The notes under the pieces are model-generated. The model saw nothing but the letters and a program-made list of their open reading frames with translations, searched no databases and had not been told where the DNA came from. Of a DNA stretch of 11,027 nt, positions 1 through 4,302 are shown piece by piece. A program made the translations under genes and the position numbers. The stretch is from BS750m-G57 sp964607575 (GTDB lineage Bacteria; Planctomycetota; Phycisphaerae; SM23-33): positions 1-11,027 of the forward strand of contig CAZSLS010000221.1 of NCBI GenBank assembly GCA_964607575.1, given 5' to 3'. How positions within the stretch are numbered: position 1 is the stretch's first letter; every line of letters begins with the position of its first letter.

Positions 1-22
1 CAATCATTTTAGTCATCCGATC

Positions 23-52
23 AGTATCCCGCGCCGCGCCCGTCGATGTCAA
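23..52 (-). promoter_or_regulatory. Possible sigma-70 promoter firing out of the left edge
   Basis: Read on the minus strand, a perfect -35 hexamer TTGACA (47-52) is followed after 18 bp by GATACT (23-28), which matches four of six -10 positions. ATG codons follow at 16-14 and 7-5 in the same frame, beginning Met-Thr-Lys-Met-Ile before the window ends. If this is real, the first ATG lies about where transcription should start, so the message would be leaderless or start at the second ATG. A GC-rich region can produce such a match by chance, and too little of the gene is present to test coding. Confidence 0.3.
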
Positions 53-67
53 CCGCGACCGGCGGTT
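51..67. other. Small 6-bp hairpin
   Basis: AACCGC (51-56) and GCGGTT (62-67) form a perfect 6-bp stem with a 5-nt loop. No T-run follows on either strand, so it is not a convincing terminator. It overlaps the end of the possible -35 box of the left-edge promoter. Confidence 0.25.
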
Positions 68-85
68 CTCAGCGTCGCCGTATCC

Positions 86-109
86 GTAGAGCCCTCTGAA
101 TGGAGGGTG
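86..109 (+). repeat. Palindromic repeat, degenerate copy 1
   Basis: GTAG (86-89) leads into a 22-nt element (88-109) that matches positions 174-195 with a single difference (T for C in the left stem arm). The core is an imperfect stem, CCCTCT-GAAT-GGAGGG. The similarity stops after GGGTG, so the GATTGAA tail of the later copies is missing. It is the left-most member of a cluster of related elements reaching to about 324. Confidence 0.7.
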
Positions 110-116
110 GCTGATC

Positions 117-152
117 GTAGCCCAGCGGCGATCCGCAGGTGAGCCCTGGGAA
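117..152 (+). repeat. Left arm of outer inverted repeat
   Basis: Positions 131-152 match the reverse complement of 266-287 at 20 of 22 bases (mismatches at 136/282 and 147/271). The match continues outward with a small indel to GTAGCCC (117-123), which pairs with GGGCTAC (294-300). This arm and its partner enclose the perfect inner inverted repeat at 173-247, giving a nested palindromic arrangement. Confidence 0.65.
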
Positions 153-172
153 CAGACGTCTCTATGTATCCT

Positions 173-203
173 CAGAGCCCTCCGAATGGAGGGTGATTGA
201 AAC
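173..203 (+). repeat. Palindromic repeat, copy 2 (inner left arm)
   Basis: This 31-nt element contains a perfect stem-loop, CCCTCC-GAAT-GGAGGG (179-194), and ends GATTGAAAC. Its first 29 nt (173-201) are the exact reverse complement of 219-247, 17 nt further on. The ATTGAAAC end resembles the 3' end of many CRISPR repeats, but the inverted arrangement and the variable tails of sibling copies fit a REP-like dispersed palindrome better. Confidence 0.8.
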
Positions 204-218
204 GGGTGTTGCGTGGCC

Positions 219-247
219 TTCAATCACCCTCCATTCGGAGGGCTCTG
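219..247 (-). repeat. Palindromic repeat, copy 3 (inner right arm, inverted)
   Basis: This is a perfect 29-bp inverted copy of 173-201, separated from it by the 17 bp at 202-218. Two head-to-head palindromic units with a short spacer are the architecture called REPIN or BIME in bacteria with REP elements and RAYT transposases. No RAYT gene lies in this window. The AAAC end seen in copy 2 is not conserved here. Confidence 0.8.
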
Positions 248-265
248 GGTTGCTGTCTAACCGGA

Positions 266-300
266 TTCCCCGGGCTCACCTTCGGATTGCCCGGGGCTAC
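266..300 (-). repeat. Right arm of outer inverted repeat
   Basis: This is the inverted partner of 117-152. Read on the minus strand it contains two short tandem units, each of the form AGCCC, then a G-rich stretch, then AATCCG. They share the AGCCC...GGG skeleton with the inner repeat, so inner and outer repeats appear to belong to one family. Confidence 0.6.
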
Positions 301-324
301 TTTCAAATCGCCCGCAAGGGGCTC
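301..324 (-). repeat. Divergent short member of the repeat family
   Basis: On the minus strand this reads GAGCCCC, TTGC, GGGCGATTTGAAA. That repeats the plan of copies 2 and 3 (GAGCCC, short hairpin, GGG, GATTGAA) with a shorter stem and one extra T. It abuts the right outer arm at 300. Confidence 0.45.
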
Positions 325-521
325 CACGACAAGTCAAGAATCCCGACACCAGGCCGACGCGTGAGTCGGCCGCTATTCAACGGAAGGTGAGGTTAGTGGT
401 GCGGATAATCGGAACAGGACGGTTTACAGCGGACCGGCGGGACGGTAGAGTTGGTTCGGTTCAACTTGGGACATTTGAAAGGGATTAAGTCGCTTTGCAC
501 AACCTTTGTGGGAGAACAATT
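325..521. other. Non-coding stretch upstream of the radical SAM gene
   Basis: No convincing ORF or strong promoter is visible here. The one clear structure is a 7-bp hairpin, GGCCGAC (352-358) with GTCGGCC (365-371) and a 6-nt loop, without a T-run. A weak TTCAAC (460-465), 17 bp, GATTAA (483-488) arrangement is the nearest thing to a promoter for the downstream gene. It matches only three of six bases in each box, so it is not called. Confidence 0.4.
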
Positions 522-560
522 ATGAAAACAGCACGGAAGGAACGTCCAGATGCCTCGTAA
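522..560 (+). CDS. Possible 12-residue leader peptide
   Basis: ATG at 522 is preceded by GGGAG (510-514) at a 7-nt spacing, a better ribosome site than most in the window. It opens the short peptide MKTARKERPDAS, which stops with TAA at 558-560. It overlaps the start of the radical SAM gene (ATG at 550) by 11 nt in another frame, so a ribosome ending here could re-initiate at 550. The peptide is basic and has no run of one amino acid that would indicate classic attenuation. It may be a chance ORF. The spacing and overlap are seen directly; translational coupling is inference. Confidence 0.3.
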   Translation: MKTARKERPDAS

Positions 561-1686
561 AGTCCCTGACTTCAACGAAGCGCTGCTACTGGCCGGGAAG
601 GTCGGCCCGAAGTACCGACCGGTTTGGGAGGGTCGGTCCCACGAAGAACAGGTTGCATTGGCGCGATATTTCCTGCCGCACAGTTCGAGCAAGGAGGTGC
701 TGAGCCCGACACATCCTCGAGTCATCAAGTGGTACTGCCCGTTTGCAGCTCAAGCGGATTTCCCCACCGGACATCGATACTGCATAAACGTCTTCACCGG
801 ATGCGACCACAAGTGCGTGTACTGCTATGCAGCCGGATATGAACCGCAGCAGGCATCCGGGAAGCGGAACTTCCAGAAGCTCCTGGACAAGGACATGGAG
901 GAGTTGGAGAGTTTCAACGTGCCGCCGGCGCCGGTACACCTGTCAAACAGCACCGACCCGTTCCAGCCCCTCGAAGCCGAGACCGGAGACACAAGGTATG
1001 CTCTGGAACAGATACTGGCACATCGAAATCGCTTTACTACCGTGACGGTCCTCACAAAGAATCCTCTCCTGCCTGTGCGGCTTGGCTATGTGGAGATTCT
1101 CAAAGGCCTGGTCCCGCTGCCTGCTGGCCATCCTAAGTTCGGTGAGTTCAACGAGCGGGGTCTTCCCGGTTTCTGTATGGAGATCAGCCTTGCATTCTGG
1201 CGCGACGAGGCCAGGGCCGCCTACGATCCAAAGGCCCCGACAGTCGAAGAACGCAAAGAGGGAATCAGGGCATTGCAGCAGGCCGGGATCCCTTTGGTCC
1301 TGCGCATCGACCCGCTCTTTCCCCTCTCTCCGCTCACACGACAACCCCAAGAAGTACTGGAGGATTTCGCTCTTCCGGAAGCCCAGACGGTCGATGATCT
1401 CAAGAAGCTGGTCCTGTTTGCACGGGAGATCGGCGCCAGGCATGTCGTTTACTCCTCTGCCAAGATCACCTTGCCCAGGCAGCACAAACTCTCTGAGACA
1501 ATGCAGGCCATACGAATGGTATACCAGCATCTCACGGCGCCCGAAAAGCTCGTTTTTCGGGGTGGGAGCTGGCGGCTTCCGCAGCACGTGGCGGAGACTG
1601 AGGTGCTGGGAGAGTTTCTCGCTATCTGCAAACGGGAAGACATGCCTGCCAAACACTGCAAACAGAATCTGCTGGAAACACCATAA
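550..1686 (+). CDS. SplB/Rv2578c-type radical SAM protein
   Basis: A 378-residue radical SAM enzyme expected to bind a 4Fe-4S cluster and cleave S-adenosylmethionine. The cluster motif CxxxCxxC is seen as C85-x3-C89-x2-C92 (GCDHKCVYCY). It is followed by NSTDPFQPLE (residues 133-142) and VLTKN (167-171), both characteristic of the SplB/Rv2578c branch related to spore photoproduct lyase. Four further cysteines, C63, C78, C360 and C370, lie outside the motif and could ligate a second cluster or metal. The ATG start at 550 has AGGA (538-541) 8 nt upstream, and the protein begins MPRKVPDF. The gene stands alone and ends before a convergent hairpin. Members of this branch are mostly uncharacterised; a role on nucleic acid or in repair is a family-level guess, and no substrate can be named from the sequence. 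Confidence 0.9.
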   Translation: MPRKVPDFNEALLLAGKVGPKYRPVWEGRSHEEQVALARYFLPHSSSKEVLSPTHPRVIKWYCPFAAQADFPTGHRYCINVFTGCDHKCVYCYAAGYEPQQASGKRNFQKLLDKDMEELESFNVPPAPVHLSNSTDPFQPLEAETGDTRYALEQILAHRNRFTTVTVLTKNPLLPVRLGYVEILKGLVPLPAGHPKFGEFNERGLPGFCMEISLAFWRDEARAAYDPKAPTVEERKEGIRALQQAGIPLVLRIDPLFPLSPLTRQPQEVLEDFALPEAQTVDDLKKLVLFAREIGARHVVYSSAKITLPRQHKLSETMQAIRMVYQHLTAPEKLVFRGGSWRLPQHVAETEVLGEFLAICKREDMPAKHCKQNLLETP

Positions 1687-1782
1687 GCCCGGCATGCTGA
1701 CAGCCCGTCTTGTCGGCGTGAGTACTCAACGGGAATGAATGGGAACTCGTCGAGAGGTGTGAACCAATTGTGACATAAGCAA

Positions 1783-1821
1783 CCGCCGCACGGGCCGATG
1801 CGATCTGTGCCCGTGCGGCGG
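1783..1821. terminator. Strong hairpin between convergent genes
   Basis: CCGCCGCACGGGC (1783-1795) pairs perfectly with 1809-1821, a 13-bp GC-rich stem with a 13-nt loop. It lies between the stop of the radical SAM gene (1686) and the stop of the minus-strand PPC gene (1866), where a shared terminator would be expected. Neither side has a proper T-run; the minus-strand side reads GGTTGCTTATG. It is therefore either an imperfect bidirectional terminator or a structure that protects 3' ends. Confidence 0.5.
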
Positions 1822-1865
1822 CGGCAAGAGTTACGACAAATGCGGCTTGGATTATCCTGTCATCG

Positions 1866-3245
1866 TCAATGTCCCAGCAGCGATCCGAGGATGCCGGAGA
1901 GTATGCCCGTGCGCCCATGGCCGCCGCGGTGACGCGGAGACGGACTCCTGTAGATCGGCGGGGTTCTGAGCGTTGGGTGGTTCACCGGCGCCCGGCGACC
2001 GCCTGATACTCGGACGACCTCCACACGGTACTGACCGGTGTCGTCGTTGTCCTTGGCCTCGAGGCGGATCTTGAAGTAGCGAATCCCGTCCTTGGCGCTC
2101 AGCGGGATGGTCCGCCCTGAGCGTGCGACCTTGAAATCGCCAACCCGCCGTTCCTTATCGCTACCGCGCCGGATCCACACCTCGCCTTTCATCTCCGCGG
2201 TAACACCGCTGATTTTCAGCAGGTACTCACCACGGTGTGGCGGAACGAACATCAGCCAGTCTTCATCATCGCGCGGGTAGATCTTGTGAAGTTGGACCGA
2301 GTGGTCCCGGATTCCGACGGCTGATTCGCGCTTGTTGTTGGGCTCGTAGACATCCGGGCGGCGGACGTTAGGCCGCGGGCGCGATCGGCCGCCGGTGCGA
2401 ACCTGCGAGACGCTCAGGCGGTAGCTGCCGGTATCGTCATTGTCATCGGCCTCGATCCGGATCTTGAAGTACCCGATGCCCGGAGCGACATCCAGGTGGA
2501 TCGCACCGTTGCGGCCGCGCCTGACCTTGAACTTCTCGACGCGTTTTTCCTTGTGCCGCCCGCTCTGGACCCACAGTTCGCCCTTGAGGTCGATGGTGAC
2601 GTTTGTCAGCTCCAGCACATACCGTCCGGTCTGGCGCGGCGCGAACATGATCCAGTCCTCGTCGCCGTCGGGATTGATCGTGTGGAGTTGCGGGCGGCCC
2701 GCGAAGATCTGCATGGCCCGTTCACGTTTCGAGTTCGGCTCGAATTCGTCAATCCCGCCGAGACGCCGCCTGGGTCCCGGATGGCGAACCCTGCGCTGGT
2801 GTTCGTTCCTGTCGCCCTTGCAACCGCAGTTGCACGTGCCGTGCCGTTGCGGTTCGTCAAATCGGGCCAGCAGAGTCACGCCCGAATAGCGCCCAAATGC
2901 CTGCAGGCCCACCTGCCACCATCCCTCTGCCGGTCGGGTAACGATAATCTGCTCATCGTTATCGTGCGACTTGCTTCGGAAGTCCCACTGCCGGCGATTG
3001 CCCCGATCGTGCCGGAGGTACAGGTCGCAATCGCCGTATCCGCCGGAAATACTTACCACCAATTGCCTTGTACCGGCCGGTACGTGTATCCGACCGACCC
3101 ACAAGCTTTGTCCCGACCCGCGGAAGCCTGTGATCGCCCGACCGTTACGAATCACTGTTTCCTCTGCTCCAGCCTGCGCGACACCAACCACAACACTCGC
3201 CAGAACTACCGCTAAAACCAATGTTTTCCGTAATGCGTTCATCAT
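1866..3245 (-). CDS. Secreted protein with three PPC-like beta domains
   Basis: A 459-residue exported protein of unknown role. A signal peptide covers roughly residues 1-25 (basic MMNALRKT, hydrophobic core, VAQA cleavage region). The first domain (about 29-129) has the pattern of bacterial pre-peptidase C-terminal domains, with DCDLYLR and a GWWQVGLQAF segment. Two closely related repeats, about 166-283 and 298-413 and 132 residues apart, each begin EPNxKRE, contain DEDWxMF and end YFKIRxEAxDNDDTG. The linker after domain 1 carries CNCGC (138-142). The tail is Arg/Pro-rich and ends in a hydrophobic GILSGILGSLLGH. The start is set by tandem ATGs at 3245 and 3242, with AAGG 4 and 7 nt upstream; the frame stays open to 3380 but those codons would precede the signal peptide. 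PPC domains usually accompany secreted peptidases, but no catalytic domain is seen here, so a surface-binding or structural role is inferred. Confidence 0.85.
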   Translation of the reverse strand: MMNALRKTLVLAVVLASVVVGVAQAGAEETVIRNGRAITGFRGSGQSLWVGRIHVPAGTRQLVVSISGGYGDCDLYLRHDRGNRRQWDFRSKSHDNDEQIIVTRPAEGWWQVGLQAFGRYSGVTLLARFDEPQRHGTCNCGCKGDRNEHQRRVRHPGPRRRLGGIDEFEPNSKRERAMQIFAGRPQLHTINPDGDEDWIMFAPRQTGRYVLELTNVTIDLKGELWVQSGRHKEKRVEKFKVRRGRNGAIHLDVAPGIGYFKIRIEADDNDDTGSYRLSVSQVRTGGRSRPRPNVRRPDVYEPNNKRESAVGIRDHSVQLHKIYPRDDEDWLMFVPPHRGEYLLKISGVTAEMKGEVWIRRGSDKERRVGDFKVARSGRTIPLSAKDGIRYFKIRLEAKDNDDTGQYRVEVVRVSGGRRAPVNHPTLRTPPIYRSPSPRHRGGHGRTGILSGILGSLLGH

Positions 3246-3408
3246 ATCACCTTGCCTTTCTGCTGCCGACGGCGACCGGTGTCGACCGACCCGCCGTCTT
3301 GTCACAAGCATTGTGTCCCACCCGAAAAAAAGGTTACAGGCGTTTGCACTATTGCCCAATTGATCCGGTCCGCGTATCATGCCGATACGATATTCACAGG
3401 AGTTTGCG
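3246..3408. other. Divergent intergenic region, PPC gene / ilvE
   Basis: This 163-bp gap separates divergent starts. It contains the ilvE promoter (see separate entry) and a run of seven A (3325-3331). No minus-strand promoter for the PPC gene stands out: CACAAT is present in minus orientation, but its 17-bp-upstream partner TGTAAC matches -35 poorly. Confidence 0.5.
3352..3380 (+). promoter_or_regulatory. Predicted sigma-70-type promoter of ilvE
   Basis: TTGCCC (3352-3357), an exact 17-bp spacer and TATCAT (3375-3380) lie 28 bp before the ilvE ATG. The same -10 in the same context, GCGTATCAT, recurs upstream of the SDR operon at 6744-6752, also with a -35-like hexamer at 17 bp. This raises confidence in both. 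Confidence 0.5.
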
Positions 3409-4275
3409 ATGAAAGTCTGGCTTGACGGTAAACTGGTTGACGAAGCCGACGCTCGCCTGAGCGTTTTCGACCACGGTACGCTCTATGGCGACGGCGTTTT
3501 CGAGGGCATCCGCATATACAACGAACGGATATTCCAATGCAAAACCCACGTCGACCGCCTGTTTGAGTCCGCCCGAAGAATCCGCCTTCCGATCGAGCAG
3601 ACCAAGCAGGAAATCATCGACGCGATGTACGAGACAATCGCCGCCAACAGTGTAGTCGACGGTTACATACGCCTGGTGGTTACTCGCGGCGCTGGAACGC
3701 TGGGGCTCGACCCCTTCAAGTGTCCCGCATCCAGCGTCTTCGTCATCGCAGACAGCATCGCCATGTACCCACAGGAGATGTACGACAACGGTATGGCCGT
3801 TATCATCGCCAAGACCGTTCGCGTTTCGGCCAATATGCTCGACCCGTGCATAAAGAGCCTCAATTACCTGAACAATATCTGCGCCAAGATCGAGGCCATC
3901 GACGCCGGAGTAGCTGAGGCGATCATGCTCAATGTCAAAGGCAACGTCGCCGAGTGTACCGGCGAGAACATCTTTATCGTCAAGGACGCCCGGATCATCA
4001 CGCCCGGGACGGACGCCGGTATCCTGGTGGGAGTCACTCGCGGTTTGGTCATGCGCCTGGCGAGAGAACTGGGTTTCACGGTCATCGAGCGGGCTATCTG
4101 CCCCGAAGAACTGCGGGGCGCCGACGAGTGCTTCCTGACCGGAACGGCCGCCGAAGTGATCTCCGTGACGAAAATCGACGAGACGGTCATAGGCGATGGC
4201 AAGGTCGGCGAGATCACTACGAAACTGCTGGCGGCATTCAGGGAGTTCACTACTTCCGACCAGGCCGAAGGCTGA
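3409..4275 (+). CDS. ilvE: Branched-chain amino acid aminotransferase
   Basis: A 288-residue class IV (fold-type IV) PLP aminotransferase, predicted to interconvert leucine, isoleucine or valine and their 2-oxo acids with 2-oxoglutarate/glutamate in the cytoplasm. Visible signatures are the N-terminal SVFDHGTLYGDGVFEGIR (18-35), the Schiff-base lysine K149 in KSLNYLNN, E182 in AECTGENIF, which should contact the PLP ring nitrogen, and the phosphate-binding LTGTAAEV (243-250). The length matches compact archaeal-type IlvE better than the roughly 309-residue E. coli enzyme. The ATG at 3409 has AGGAG (3398-3402) at a 6-nt spacing, so it is preferred over the in-frame ATG at 3379, which overlaps the predicted -10 box. 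The gene is monocistronic and no other ilv or leu gene is nearby. D-amino-acid transaminase and aminodeoxychorismate lyase share the fold, but the FEGIR and KSLNYLNN pattern favours IlvE. Confidence 0.93.
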   Translation: MKVWLDGKLVDEADARLSVFDHGTLYGDGVFEGIRIYNERIFQCKTHVDRLFESARRIRLPIEQTKQEIIDAMYETIAANSVVDGYIRLVVTRGAGTLGLDPFKCPASSVFVIADSIAMYPQEMYDNGMAVIIAKTVRVSANMLDPCIKSLNYLNNICAKIEAIDAGVAEAIMLNVKGNVAECTGENIFIVKDARIITPGTDAGILVGVTRGLVMRLARELGFTVIERAICPEELRGADECFLTGTAAEVISVTKIDETVIGDGKVGEITTKLLAAFREFTTSDQAEG

Positions 4276-4302
4276 GAATCGCCACACTTCTTCAACGGAT
4301 TG

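Noticed and set aside
3..89. Open frame ending in TAG at 87-89, possible 3' end of a plus-strand gene
   Set aside because: Only 28 codons, no recognisable motif, and its stop falls in the GTAG leading into the first repeat. A competing minus-strand promoter covers the same bases.
86..324. CRISPR array
   Set aside because: The repeats are in both orientations, spacers are of unequal length (63, 17 bp), tails differ between copies and no cas gene is seen. The ATTGAAAC end alone is not enough.
139..390. 83-codon plus-strand ORF across the repeat cluster
   Set aside because: It runs through both arms of the inverted repeats and has no ribosome site; its reading frame reflects GC-rich repeat sequence.
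943..1695. 250-codon minus-strand ORF antisense to the radical SAM gene
   Set aside because: No signal peptide, motif or ribosome site; the opposite frame contains an intact radical SAM signature.
2496..3215. 239-codon plus-strand ORF antisense to the PPC gene
   Set aside because: The minus strand has signal peptide, ribosome site and tandem domain repeats; this frame shows none of these and is a GC-driven shadow.
3379..3408. Earlier ATG for ilvE at 3379
   Set aside because: It overlaps the predicted -10 box and lacks a ribosome site, while ATG 3409 has AGGAG at 6 nt and matches the usual IlvE N-terminus.
3394..4287. 297-codon minus-strand ORF antisense to ilvE
   Set aside because: It mirrors almost the full length of ilvE, as expected from GC-rich third positions, and has no family features.
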